Shown here piece by piece: positions 38,989 to 48,669 of a DNA stretch of 58,231 bases (the stretch's first letter is position 1; each line of letters begins with the position of its first letter). The position numbers and the translations under genes are program-made. The DNA is from CAZDVK01 sp964508915 (GTDB lineage Bacteria; Pseudomonadota; Alphaproteobacteria; Paracaedibacterales; CAIULA01): positions 1 through 58,231 of the forward strand of contig CAZDVK010000009.1 in NCBI GenBank assembly GCA_964508915.1. Direction: 5' to 3'. The notes beneath the pieces are model-generated. The model searched no databases and was not told the origin of the DNA. It saw nothing but the letters and a program-made list of their open reading frames with translations.

Positions 38989-41386
38989 CCAAATTCACAA
39001 CCTTGAGGGCATTTTTCTGAATGAATTCACGTCTTGGTTCTACGACGTCCCCCATCAGTGTTGAGAAAATTTCCTCAGCTTCTTCAAAATGGCTGAGTCT
39101 TACCTGCAACAATGTGCGGACGTCGGGGTCTAACGTTGTATGCCATAATTGGTCTGCATTCATTTCACCTAACCCTTTATACCGGCTAATGGAAATACCT
39201 TTGCGACCTTGTTCCAGCATAGATTCTGCCAGGTTGTAAGGGCCATAAAATGTGGGACCGTCGGTCTTTTTTTGTGGAAATTCATAAACGCATCCTTGGG
39301 CAAAAACATCAACCAATTGTTCACGCATATGAATAAGGGATTTTATTTCTGGCTGAGCCAATAAATCATGGCTTAAAACCCACGTTTCTGTGACACCTTG
39401 AAAGTGGCGATCAACGGCCAGTTGGTCCCCAAAATGAACGGTCCATTTAGCATTTTTAGCGGGTTCGAACTTTTGCAAAGCCGCCTGCAGAGCTGCTGCG
39501 TTTTCAGCTGTTTGATTTTCTAAATACCCAGTAAACAAAGCTTGTTCTAAAATGAAGGGGTTATTTAAACGGCGTTGAAGGGCAGCAATGGTGTTGCGGG
39601 CCTTCACGATAGTATCACCCATGTGCTTAAAATCTTGCCCAGTTAAAGCCGCCCCTGTTCCAAGTGTTAACTTGGCATCTTGGCATGCTGCTTCTAACAG
39701 ATAAGCATCCATGGCTTTTTCATCTTTTAAATAAACTTCAGACTGTCCTCGTTTCACCTTGTATAAAGGGGGTTGGGCAATATACAAATACCCCCGTTCA
39801 ATCAAAGGGCGCATTTGACGATAAAAGAATGTTAACAAAAGCGTGCGAATGTGGCTGCCGTCTACGTCAGCGTCGGTCATGATAATGACTTTATGGTAAC
39901 GAACTTTGTCAGCATTGAATTCTTCACGGCCAATGCCTGTACCCAGGGCTGTAATTAACGTTCCAATTTCGGCAGAGGCCAGCATCTTATCAAACCGGGC
40001 CCGTTCTACGTTTAGAATTTTACCTTTAATGGGCAAAATGGCCTGGAACTTACGGTTGCGGGCTTGTTTGGCAGACCCACCGGCTGATTCCCCTTCTACA
40101 ATGAAAATTTCACTGGCGGATGGGTCGCGTTCTTGGCAGTCAGCCAATTTCCCAGGTAGGGATGCAATATCTAATGCACCTTTACGACGTGTTAATTCCC
40201 GGGCACGACGGGCAGCTTCGCGCGCAGCAGCTGCTTCGAACACTTTAGCAACAATCAGTTTTGCCTGACTTGGGTTTTCTTCAAACCATTCATCAATGGC
40301 CTTGGAAACAATGGCTTCCACCACAGGGCGCACTTCTGATGAAACCAATTTATCTTTGGTTTGTGATGAAAATTTAGGGTCTGGAACCTTCACAGATAAA
40401 ACACAGGTTAACCCTTCACGGGCATCTTCACCGGTTACAGAAAGCTTGGCATCTTTTTTACCAGCTGCTGAGTTGGCAATGTAGGTGCCCAGTGTACGCG
40501 TCAATGCGCCCCGAAAACCTGCTAAGTGGGTACCGCCATCCCGCTGAGGGATGTTATTGGTGAAGCACAGCATACTTTCGTGGTAACTATCGGTCCATTC
40601 CATGGCTACTTCAACGGTCATACCCTGTTCAGATGCTTTAGCTGTTAACGGGGTTGGGTGAAGGGCTGATTTTCCTTTGTCTAAATATTTGACAAATTCT
40701 GTTAAACCACCTTCATAAAAAAGTTCCACTTCGTAGGGAGATTCTGCACGTTCATCACGCAATACAATGCGAACGCCAGAATTTAAAAAAGCAAGCTCTC
40801 GAAGGCGGTGTTCAATTGTGGCGCGGTCAAACAACACATTTGTAAATGTTTCTTTTGAGGGTAGAAATTTAACCTTTGTTCCTTTTTTACCGGGGGCATC
40901 ACCCAGGGTGGCTAAGGGGGCTTCAGCTACACCATGACGGAACGTCATGGCATAATGTTTGCCATTACGCCAAATTTCCAAATCTAATCGTTCTGATAAG
41001 GCGTTCACAACAGAAACACCCACACCGTGCAAACCACCTGATACTTTGTAAGAATTTTGGTCGAACTTACCACCCGCATGAAGCTGGGTCATAATGACTT
41101 CGGCGGCAGATACCCCCATTTCTTGGTGAATATCCACAGGAATACCACGACCATTATCCGTCACCGAAACGCCACCGTCTGCTTCAATAACCACTAAAAC
41201 TACGTCACAGTGGCCCCCTAACGCTTCGTCAATGGCGTTGTCCACCACTTCGTACACCATATGGTGAAGGCCTGTTCCATCATCGGTATCGCCAATGTAC
41301 ATACCAGGGCGCTTTCGAACGGCATCTAGCCCTTTCAAAACTTTGATGGATTCAGCGTTATAGGCTTTTTCTGCGGTTTGGGTCAT
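38981..41386 (-). CDS. gyrB: DNA gyrase subunit B
   Basis: ATPase subunit of gyrase. GHKL ATPase: VYEVVDNAIDEALGGH, VTDNGRGIPVDIHQEMGVSA, KVSGGLHGVGVSVVNALS. Toprim: FIVEGESAGGSAKQARNRK, IMTDADVDGSHIRTLLLTFF. C-terminal: GLGEMNADQLWHTTLDPD. 801 aa. The usual EGDSAGG reads EGESAGG. GyrB is chosen over ParE because of the KQARNRK/LPIKGKILNVE context and the recF neighbour. recF ends eight bases upstream, keeping the ancestral recF-gyrB order; dnaA and dnaN are not present here. Confidence 0.97.
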   Translation of the reverse strand: MTQTAEKAYNAESIKVLKGLDAVRKRPGMYIGDTDDGTGLHHMVYEVVDNAIDEALGGHCDVVLVVIEADGGVSVTDNGRGIPVDIHQEMGVSAAEVIMTQLHAGGKFDQNSYKVSGGLHGVGVSVVNALSERLDLEIWRNGKHYAMTFRHGVAEAPLATLGDAPGKKGTKVKFLPSKETFTNVLFDRATIEHRLRELAFLNSGVRIVLRDERAESPYEVELFYEGGLTEFVKYLDKGKSALHPTPLTAKASEQGMTVEVAMEWTDSYHESMLCFTNNIPQRDGGTHLAGFRGALTRTLGTYIANSAAGKKDAKLSVTGEDAREGLTCVLSVKVPDPKFSSQTKDKLVSSEVRPVVEAIVSKAIDEWFEENPSQAKLIVAKVFEAAAAREAARRARELTRRKGALDIASLPGKLADCQERDPSASEIFIVEGESAGGSAKQARNRKFQAILPIKGKILNVERARFDKMLASAEIGTLITALGTGIGREEFNADKVRYHKVIIMTDADVDGSHIRTLLLTFFYRQMRPLIERGYLYIAQPPLYKVKRGQSEVYLKDEKAMDAYLLEAACQDAKLTLGTGAALTGQDFKHMGDTIVKARNTIAALQRRLNNPFILEQALFTGYLENQTAENAAALQAALQKFEPAKNAKWTVHFGDQLAVDRHFQGVTETWVLSHDLLAQPEIKSLIHMREQLVDVFAQGCVYEFPQKKTDGPTFYGPYNLAESMLEQGRKGISISRYKGLGEMNADQLWHTTLDPDVRTLLQVRLSHFEEAEEIFSTLMGDVVEPRREFIQKNALKVVNLDA

Positions 41387-41393
41387 TTAATCT

Positions 41394-42548
41394 TTACCTT
41401 GGTGTTATATTTCCGTTTTCAACAGCAAAAAATTGGGCACGTCCATGTAATGGATCAAACCATTCGGCTTCCGTTCCCGTAAGCCAAGTATGAACACACC
41501 CAAAACCATTTTGCTGGGCCTCTACCTGAAGCGCATAAATTTGTTCAAACAATACCATACGATGATGAAAATCTAAATGGGCAATCATGTCATCTAGCAA
41601 TAAAATAATAAAACGGGGGTCATGACGTATTTTTTGTTGAATAAACGCAAGAATAGCGCCTAATAGTAAAATTTTTTGTTCACCCGTTGAACATAAAGGG
41701 GCCGCCATATTTTTAGCCTTATGAACTACATGCCAATCACTTCGGTGGGGGCCCCATTGGGTACTACCGTGTTCACGGTCAGATGTGCGGGTACTTTCAT
41801 ACAAGCCCTTTAATTCTTCTTCTAAAGCTGTGGCATTTTTTTGGTGAACCAGGGCGTCTAAAGACCCCATCATAGAACAAATAAATTGTGGGAAAATGCT
41901 ATGCAGATAGTATTGCCCTTGCTCAAGTTTGGTCATCATTTGATGACGGGCAATGGTAATAGCTATGGCAAAGCTGGCCATTTGGTCCTCTAGTGACGTT
42001 AGCCATTGGGCGTTATTTGTTGTTTTTAAAACGGTCATGCGTTCTTTCAACAAATGGTCATAAGAATTGAGGCGGTCTAAATGCAACGGGTCTTCTGCGT
42101 AAATTAAGCGGTCAACAAATTTTCGCCGCGTAGATGGACTTTCTAAAAATAAGCGATCTGTTTCAGGTGTTAACCAGGTGATGGTAAACCATTCCGAAAA
42201 ATGGGCGGAACTTTTAACGGCTGTGTGCTGAATTTTATGAAAACGGCGGTCTTGCTTAAAAGGCTGTTTTTCCACACCTGTTTGGCAGTGAATGTCACCA
42301 TCCAGCTGTAAATTAATAGACCACTGACGTTCTTCATCAGGCAAAGAACATAAGGGGAGATCAGCTAACGTGGCACCCCGCAGACCACGCCCTGGACTGA
42401 ACAAAGACAAGGCTTCTAAAATGTTTGTTTTTCCAGATCCATTCGGTCCAATCAAAACCACTGGCGCGGGCGCCATGTCAAGCTGCGCCGTCGCGTAATT
42501 GCGAAAGTGAAAAAGGGACAAATTTGATATGTGTTGTGGGTACGTCAA
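41394..42548 (-). CDS. recF: DNA replication and repair protein RecF
   Basis: ABC/SMC-type ATPase that loads RecA with RecO and RecR. LSLFHFRNYATAQLDM, Walker A LIGPNGSGKTNILEAL, and a C-terminal Walker B ILLLDDMIAHLDFHHR. The start at TTG 42548 places FRNY where other RecF proteins have it; the frame is open to 42581 and no good ribosome-binding site distinguishes them. About 384 aa. Upstream on the same strand is tRNA-Leu. Confidence 0.93.
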   Translation of the reverse strand: MTYPQHISNLSLFHFRNYATAQLDMAPAPVVLIGPNGSGKTNILEALSLFSPGRGLRGATLADLPLCSLPDEERQWSINLQLDGDIHCQTGVEKQPFKQDRRFHKIQHTAVKSSAHFSEWFTITWLTPETDRLFLESPSTRRKFVDRLIYAEDPLHLDRLNSYDHLLKERMTVLKTTNNAQWLTSLEDQMASFAIAITIARHQMMTKLEQGQYYLHSIFPQFICSMMGSLDALVHQKNATALEEELKGLYESTRTSDREHGSTQWGPHRSDWHVVHKAKNMAAPLCSTGEQKILLLGAILAFIQQKIRHDPRFIILLLDDMIAHLDFHHRMVLFEQIYALQVEAQQNGFGCVHTWLTGTEAEWFDPLHGRAQFFAVENGNITPR

Positions 42549-42626
42549 GGGGATAAACTTTAAAAAACGTTGGTACAACAACGAAAAAAAGTGGGGAAAA
42601 TTCCCTACGTCTTATAAGAATTGAAA

Positions 42627-42712
42627 TGGTGCCTGCTGCCAGACTCGAACTGGCACGCCCTTACGAGCGACAGATTTTAAGTCTGTTGTGTCTACCATTC
42701 CACCAAGCAGGC
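42627..42712 (-). tRNA. tRNA-Leu (anticodon TAA)
   Basis: On the minus strand, acceptor GCCTGCT pairs with AGCAGGC, with encoded CCA (42627-42629). Long class II variable arm; anticodon loop CTTAAAA gives TAA, reading UUA/UUG. T-arm GTTCGAGTC present. Confidence 0.95.
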
Positions 42713-42799
42713 TTTCCTTATTCGTAGCGTTTTTGTGAACCTTGGTCAAGAATATTAGCAACAATTTGTGTGGTTAGTATAAGGTTGGCCCTTACAAAA

Positions 42800-44473
42800 T
42801 TATCCAACCACTTCTTTACCAAGGACCTGTTTTTGAATCGCTTTATTAAGCCTAAGCTCTGCAAAGGGCTGACTCAGGGTGGACAGTTCTTTTGTTTGGT
42901 CATGAATGCGGTGTCGATCTTGTTCATCGATAGACTGTTTTAGTTTTAAAACAGCTTCAGTTAAAACTTTTTGTTCTTCAAGGGCCAGTAAATCACCATC
43001 TTCCTGCAGGGCATTTTCCACGTACCGGATAATTTGTTGGGCTTCAACGGTATATTCTGTTAAAAGGCGTGTTTCCATGTCTTCTGAACCATAGGCCTGG
43101 CTTTCAAATACCATACGTTGAAAATCATCAGTCGTTAGGCCGTAGGTTGGTTTTACAGAAATTTCCTGATGAACGCCTGTATGTTTTTCTTGTGCTGAAA
43201 CGGTTAAAAGGCCATCTGCATCCACTTGAAATGTTACGATGACTCTGGCCACACCAGCGGGTAAGGGGGGTATGCCCTTCAGCGTAAACTGCCCCAATGA
43301 TCGGCAGTCTTTCACCATTTCCCGCTCCCCTTGAACGATATGAATGCTCATACCTGTTTGATTATCTTCGTAGGTTGTGAATTCTTGGGCTATGGCTGTT
43401 GGAATAGGTGTGTTGCGGGGAATAATTTTTTCCACAATGCCGCCCATGGTTTCTAAGCCTAATGATAAAGGGGTCACATCAATTAAAAGGGAATCACTAC
43501 CATGGGTTAACCCTTCTGCTTGCAGCGCTGCGCCGGTGGCCACCACACGGTCTGGGTCTAGGTTTACTAAAGGCGCTTTTTGAAAGAAAACAGCAACAGT
43601 TTTTTGAACAGCTTGTAAACGTGTTGACCCGCCCACCAAAACAACACCTTCAATATCTTGAATGGCAAGCCCGGTATCTTTTAAAACGGATTCACAAATT
43701 TTGATGGTTTCGTGCACCAAAGGGGCACACAATTTTTCTAAGTCAGCCGGTGTTAATCGCAGGGTGATGCCATCAACCGTGGTTTCAAAATGTCCTGATT
43801 CTTTTGCTTCACGGGCAAGAAGCAATAATTCAGGCGTTATGCTCAGCGTTTTGTTTTGTGTGTACCAAAATTCTGCAATGGCGTGATCTATATCGTCTCC
43901 ACCCAGGGTTAAATGCCCCCCTGTTCCTAAAACCTGAAAAACCCCTTGGGTCATTTTTAGAATGGATAAATCAAATGTTCCGCCACCTAAATCGTAGATT
44001 GCATAAATTCCTTCAACATTTTCATCTAACCCATAAGCCAATGCTGCAGCTGTTGGTTCATTAATTAAACGCAACACATGAAGCCCCGCTAATTGGGCGG
44101 CATCTTTTGTGGCTTGACGTGCCGTATCATCAAAATAGGCAGGTACTGTAATAACCGCCTTAGATATAGGTTTACCCACATAATTTTCAGCCGCTGTTTT
44201 CAGGCGCTGCAAAAGGTGGGCAGACAGTTCTACGGGTGTTTTATTGTCAATAATAATGTGGCTTGGGGTTGGCATAAACCGTTTAAAAGAACGAACAAAC
44301 CCTTCCTGCCCCTGAAAAACAGACGGTACCAAAGTTTGGCCATCTACAGGAATATACGTCACATTTTTTTGATCAGATATGGCGACAACACTGTAGGTTG
44401 TACCCAAATCAATTCCCACAGCGATGTCTGGCGCCTGTTTTTTTTCTTCTGGCTCTGTAATATTAAATAACAT
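42800..44473 (-). CDS. hscA: Fe-S cluster assembly Hsp70 chaperone HscA
   Basis: Hsp70 specialised for releasing Fe-S clusters from IscU. It opens like HscA (LFNITEPEEKKQ, then AVGIDLGTTYSVVAI). The ATPase domain has VITVPAYFDDTARQATKDAA, INEPTAAALAYGLDE and YDLGGGTFDLSIL. The substrate domain has LLIDVTPLSLGLETMGGIVE. 557 aa, shorter than DnaK and lacking a DnaK-type C-terminal tail. hscB lies 30 bases upstream. fdx and iscSUA are not adjacent. Confidence 0.94.
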   Translation of the reverse strand: MLFNITEPEEKKQAPDIAVGIDLGTTYSVVAISDQKNVTYIPVDGQTLVPSVFQGQEGFVRSFKRFMPTPSHIIIDNKTPVELSAHLLQRLKTAAENYVGKPISKAVITVPAYFDDTARQATKDAAQLAGLHVLRLINEPTAAALAYGLDENVEGIYAIYDLGGGTFDLSILKMTQGVFQVLGTGGHLTLGGDDIDHAIAEFWYTQNKTLSITPELLLLAREAKESGHFETTVDGITLRLTPADLEKLCAPLVHETIKICESVLKDTGLAIQDIEGVVLVGGSTRLQAVQKTVAVFFQKAPLVNLDPDRVVATGAALQAEGLTHGSDSLLIDVTPLSLGLETMGGIVEKIIPRNTPIPTAIAQEFTTYEDNQTGMSIHIVQGEREMVKDCRSLGQFTLKGIPPLPAGVARVIVTFQVDADGLLTVSAQEKHTGVHQEISVKPTYGLTTDDFQRMVFESQAYGSEDMETRLLTEYTVEAQQIIRYVENALQEDGDLLALEEQKVLTEAVLKLKQSIDEQDRHRIHDQTKELSTLSQPFAELRLNKAIQKQVLGKEVVG

Positions 44474-44503
44474 TAAAGGGCGGCCTATCAGCGTTAGATT
44501 AGA

Positions 44504-44959
44504 TCAGTACTTTAGATCACTTAGGGCTTTTAAACAATAAACAAGAAAACCATAAGTTTCTTGAAGAAGGGGCAGATTTTTTTCGTCAAAAGCCTTTTGA
44601 AACAAAGCTTCCAATCGTTTTTGTTCTGAAATCAGGTCATCCAACAAAGTTGGGTCTTCATCATCTTGCCGGGTGCGCCATTCAAAAGCTTGGGCTAAAA
44701 CAACGGGTGATTGTTGGTCAAGAACAGTTCCACCCACTAGCCCAATTAAAGCCTTGGCCCGATCTAATGGATTTTTTAAAACCTTGTAAGCTTGATTAAT
44801 TTCCATAGTTTTAGTTTGGGCAACTTTTTGTTCCACGGAACTTTTATGGGCAAATTGATCCGGGTGACACGCCTTTTGACGTGCAAAATAGTTTTGATCG
44901 ACTTCGCCCCAGTCTAAAAAAAAGGCAGGCTTAATATTCAACAGGTCAAATGGATTCAT
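44504..44959 (-). CDS. hscB: Fe-S cluster co-chaperone HscB
   Basis: J-domain partner of HscA that brings IscU. The J-domain HPD motif is in QKACHPDQFAHK, followed by INQAYKVLKNPLDRAKALI; the C-terminal helical bundle binds IscU. I chose ATG 44959 (MNPFDLLNIKP), typical for the family, rather than the in-frame TTG at 45007. About 151 aa, slightly shorter than the usual 170. Confidence 0.92.
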   Translation of the reverse strand: MNPFDLLNIKPAFFLDWGEVDQNYFARQKACHPDQFAHKSSVEQKVAQTKTMEINQAYKVLKNPLDRAKALIGLVGGTVLDQQSPVVLAQAFEWRTRQDDEDPTLLDDLISEQKRLEALFQKAFDEKNLPLLQETYGFLVYCLKALSDLKY

Positions 44960-45108
44960 GGGAAAGGTACGAAATTGGGTTACTTGGCAAACTATAGAAA
45001 AATACAAATTTTAAAGCAAATCTATCAATTTTAGAAAATTTTATTGAATATGATTCACGCACCCGCTATAAGAACATTTATTTAACAAAACATCAGAAAT
45101 TTTAAAAA

Positions 45109-47718
45109 ATGTTTCATAAAATTATAACTTTTTGGCTTGTGGTTTTTTCTTTCCAAAATTTGGTGGGTATGGAAGCAGCTGAGACCCCTTCTCTAGAAAA
45201 GCAAAAAACAATGCTTGTGAATCGGTTCGGTGAAGAATTGGTTAGAAACTTGGCAGTTGCTGTGGGGGCTTTACCAAAAAAAATGCCAAAATTAACGCAC
45301 AAAGCCTTAGTGGACCTAAATTCAAAATTAGATTCAGCGCTTGAAGAAATGTATGAAAACTACAATGCTTTTTGCGGTACATGTTGTGGTTACCGCGGTT
45401 GCGCAGAGGAAGATCGAAAAGTTATAACTCCCTTCGGTTCAGTTTCAATTATAGATTTTTTTCAAAGAAATAAAAAAGGTGGTTGGGAGTCTGCTGATTT
45501 TGAGGGCGGACTTGAAATGAATCCGCGTACCTTTAAATATCAATGGCAGCGGGTATCTCAAATAAAAATTGTTTCATCTGTATATGCTTTTTTGAATAAT
45601 TTTATAAATTCTTTAAAAGAACATGGTTTATTTTCTTCTACTGTTCCTATTGCGTGCAACATAACACAAGTAAATTGCATCCCTAAAGGAGAAGAGCCCC
45701 ATGATTCTGGATGTTTTAAATATGTACTACAGCATACTTATCAATACGCAGGGTATTTGACGGGTGCAGGAGATTTCTATAAACCTGTTCAGACGGAAGG
45801 GGCTAAATGCTTTCTTGATGCAATGGAACGTATCATTGCATTTTTTCTTCCCGAAGAATTTTTTCTAACAGGAAAAGTTTTTTTACCTCATAAAGTTTTA
45901 CCTTATACACCCGCTGAAGCAGATAAATTCCTAACTGTTGTGTCACGAGGGGCTTCGGGTGAGAAGGTTGCTCTTACTGAACTTGGACAACTGGTTTTGG
46001 ATTGTTTAAGGATTGAAGAAACAACTCTTAGGGCATTGGATTATTTAAATTTATTCATTTTTCACGTATTTCCACGGGTTATAAAAGACGACACTTCTCC
46101 AACTTTTTCTTTGCTGACCAATAAAGAATATGTAGAACGGGTTCTTGCAAAAGTAGAAGCTGCGAGAAAAGAAGCCCAAGCTAATTCTGATGCATTAGCG
46201 TGGGCTGAAGCACAGGCAAAAAAAGACGAGGAAGCAAAAGAAACAGCAGACAAACTAAAAGCAGACAGAAAAGCTGCACGGTCTTCATCGCGAAGTGGAG
46301 GAGGGAAAGCTTCTGGTGGTTCATCAGGGGGTGGCAGCGGGTCATCTGATGCGGTGCCACAACCAGGCGATCATGTTCAAACCGGGCGGTCTTCAACGGG
46401 TGATGCTCCATCACCCAGAACTGCATCTGTTCAAGTTACACTTCAAGCTATGGCTAAAGCTGCATCAGGAAACGTTATTCCTGAAGAGGGTGGTGACTGG
46501 CTTGATCCCCGGGGTAAACCTGTTGCAGAATCTAAGCCACAAGCAGCTGCTGCTTCCAAAGGTAAATCTGAGGGGAAGCGGCGACATGGTCGCGCAGGTA
46601 AGGCTAACAATTCTAAAAAACCAGACCCCACCACTATGCCAGATAAAGAGAGCGCTTCTGGTCGGGACTCTGTTCGTACCCCGACATTCACAGACGCTGA
46701 TTTTCCACCTTTGTCACCAGCTAGCAAATCAGTTAGTCAAAAGGTAGGTCAAGAAGAGCCAAAACCTGTTGTTGTGCCCAGAACACCTTGTCATTCACCG
46801 GCTTTTGATAATACATCTGAGACTGAAGATGGAAAAAGATCTGGTGACGATGACGCTTCCGTAGCTGCTTTAGGGGCTGTAGCTGTTGATGATAACAGCG
46901 CTTCGGAGGGTGAAGATGACTATGATAGTGACGTAGAGTCTGAAGAAGATGCCCCTGTTTCTGTGGCAGCTGTGCGTGGAAAACTGGAAGCCATTCCAGA
47001 AGCTGCCCCCGATGAGGAAGAGGATGCAAAAAGCACTGATGACAAAGACACGTTGGTAGCTGCTTTAGGGGCTGTAGATGTTGACGATGGCACCTCTTCA
47101 GAGGATGAAGATGCCCCTGATGGTGCAGAATCCGAAGCAGATGTTCCTGTGGTTGTTGCTGTTCCTGTTACGCATTCACCTCCACCTGATCTAACGCGTG
47201 TTAAAGGTGCTGACACTTTTGGCGAGGCAGATGTGGGTGCAGAACATTTAGCCATGTCGGGTGTAACTGCTAGTGACGATGGCACTGCTTCAGAGGATGA
47301 AGATGCCCCTGACGGTGAAGGTGATTTAGAAGATGCTGATGGTTCTGACGGTCAAGGTTCTGAAGCAGTTGCATCTGTTGGTGGTGGGTTGGAAGTAAAA
47401 CCGCAAGAACCTGTGGTTGCCTCTCCTTTTGCTGTCAATCCTCGACCTAAATTTGAAGATAACGAGGACGAATTTGATAAGTATATGACCAATCCATTAA
47501 AAACAGGAAAAAAACTTGCTGTTGTAAACCTTTTACCTAAAATCATACAAAAGTTTATATCAAGCCGATCAGATGCCGATTTTAATTATCTTTGTAAGGT
47601 TGTTAACTTTGCTAAAATGCCTGAGTATAAGCCCATAGGTTTTACATTAGAATCATGGATATTGGAACCAAATAAAGGCGTTTTCACTGAAGAGCAAATT
47701 AGGTTACTATCAAAGTAG
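45109..47718 (+). CDS. Large exported protein with coiled coil and acidic repeats
   Basis: 869 aa, unrecognised. Signal peptide FHKIITFWLVVFSFQNLVG. Residues about 25-340 form a folded-looking domain with a Cys cluster (AFCGTCCGYRGCAEED). A charged coiled coil (about 345-390) then leads into a long Ser/Gly/Asp/Glu low-complexity region. That contains three related units about 65 aa apart, each with a DD-S/A-S/E-DEDAPDG core (DNA near 46890, 47080 and 47270). A C-terminal domain follows (about 800-869, KIIQKFISSRSDADFNYLCK). Likely secreted or surface-exposed; a possible host-interaction protein, by analogy only. Confidence 0.75.
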   Translation: MFHKIITFWLVVFSFQNLVGMEAAETPSLEKQKTMLVNRFGEELVRNLAVAVGALPKKMPKLTHKALVDLNSKLDSALEEMYENYNAFCGTCCGYRGCAEEDRKVITPFGSVSIIDFFQRNKKGGWESADFEGGLEMNPRTFKYQWQRVSQIKIVSSVYAFLNNFINSLKEHGLFSSTVPIACNITQVNCIPKGEEPHDSGCFKYVLQHTYQYAGYLTGAGDFYKPVQTEGAKCFLDAMERIIAFFLPEEFFLTGKVFLPHKVLPYTPAEADKFLTVVSRGASGEKVALTELGQLVLDCLRIEETTLRALDYLNLFIFHVFPRVIKDDTSPTFSLLTNKEYVERVLAKVEAARKEAQANSDALAWAEAQAKKDEEAKETADKLKADRKAARSSSRSGGGKASGGSSGGGSGSSDAVPQPGDHVQTGRSSTGDAPSPRTASVQVTLQAMAKAASGNVIPEEGGDWLDPRGKPVAESKPQAAAASKGKSEGKRRHGRAGKANNSKKPDPTTMPDKESASGRDSVRTPTFTDADFPPLSPASKSVSQKVGQEEPKPVVVPRTPCHSPAFDNTSETEDGKRSGDDDASVAALGAVAVDDNSASEGEDDYDSDVESEEDAPVSVAAVRGKLEAIPEAAPDEEEDAKSTDDKDTLVAALGAVDVDDGTSSEDEDAPDGAESEADVPVVVAVPVTHSPPPDLTRVKGADTFGEADVGAEHLAMSGVTASDDGTASEDEDAPDGEGDLEDADGSDGQGSEAVASVGGGLEVKPQEPVVASPFAVNPRPKFEDNEDEFDKYMTNPLKTGKKLAVVNLLPKIIQKFISSRSDADFNYLCKVVNFAKMPEYKPIGFTLESWILEPNKGVFTEEQIRLLSK

Positions 47719-47740
47719 GTGTATTTAGAAGGTTCTTTTC

Positions 47741-48664
47741 ATGTTTGCAGCCCGTCGCCGCCAGGGGCACTTAGATATTTGGCCTGGGTTTGTGGATGCC
47801 TTGGCCACCTTGTTGATGGTTATCATCTTTGTGTTGATGACATTTGTGGTATCGCAATTATACCTGACTGATGCCTTAACAGGCCGGGAAGAAACCATTT
47901 TGAACCTGAATAAGCGCCTTGATAAATTGACGCTGGCGTTGGGTAGCGAAGAAGCTAAAGCAAAAGATTTAGAACTTAAAGTTGAAGACCGGGAAAAACT
48001 AATTGATTCTTTATCAAGTCAGTTAGCCCTTCTTCAGCAAGAAATTTCTAAAATCACCGGTGAACGGGAAGAAGCTGTAGCCAGTTCTTTATCATTGCGT
48101 GATCAAATCAATTCTTTGGCGAATCAACTGAAAGAACTGAATGCAGCCCTTGATGCTAGCCAAACAGAAAGCAAAGAAAAAGATAAAAGCCTAAAATCTT
48201 TAAAAGAAATAGGATTTTACCGGTCAGAATTCTTTTCGAAACTACAAAAAGCTATTGGTTCCAGAACTGATATTCGTATTGTGGGCGACCGGTTTGTGTT
48301 TCAGTCGGAAGTTTTGTTTGATAAGGCATCCGCCATTTTAGGGGCCGAAGGAAAAACCAAGCTCGACAAACTGGTTGGCGCCTTGAAAGACATTGCATCC
48401 AAAATTCCCAATTCTTTCAATTGGGTATTACGGGTAGATGGTCACACAGATCGCCTACCTATTCATAACAACCAATTTCCATCTAACTGGGAACTGTCAT
48501 CAGCACGCGCCATTGCGGTTGTGAAATACCTAACTGAAAATGGCATTCCGGCAAAACACCTGGTGGCTGCCGGGTTTGGTGAATACCAACCCATGGCTGA
48601 CGGTGGCGATGAAAAAGAACTGGCCCGTAACCGGCGCATTGAATTCAAGTTAGACCAGCGCTAG
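47741..48664 (+). CDS. MotB/OmpA-like membrane protein (peptidoglycan-binding)
   Basis: One N-terminal membrane helix carries a buried Asp, D19, in GFVDALATLLMVIIF, as in MotB/TolR/ExbD ion-channel partners. A long coiled coil spans about 55-155. An OmpA C-terminal domain follows (FQSEVLFDKASAIL, VDGHTDRLPIHN, SSARAIAVVKYL, NRRIEFKLDQ). 307 aa. Such proteins usually pair with a MotA/ExbB-like channel protein; none is adjacent. Whether it drives motility is uncertain. AAGG precedes the ATG. Confidence 0.82.
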   Translation: MFAARRRQGHLDIWPGFVDALATLLMVIIFVLMTFVVSQLYLTDALTGREETILNLNKRLDKLTLALGSEEAKAKDLELKVEDREKLIDSLSSQLALLQQEISKITGEREEAVASSLSLRDQINSLANQLKELNAALDASQTESKEKDKSLKSLKEIGFYRSEFFSKLQKAIGSRTDIRIVGDRFVFQSEVLFDKASAILGAEGKTKLDKLVGALKDIASKIPNSFNWVLRVDGHTDRLPIHNNQFPSNWELSSARAIAVVKYLTENGIPAKHLVAAGFGEYQPMADGGDEKELARNRRIEFKLDQR

Positions 48665-48669
48665 TTTTT

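Noticed and set aside
38981..42581. Possible replication origin near gyrB-recF.
   Set aside because: No DnaA-box cluster, dnaA or dnaN is seen here; the recF-gyrB order alone is not evidence of an origin.
46181..47285. Multiple long frames on both strands within the 45109 gene.
   Set aside because: Biased codon use in the Asp/Glu/Ser/Ala repeat region removes stop codons in other frames. The signal peptide and repeat phase support only the plus-strand 869-aa frame.
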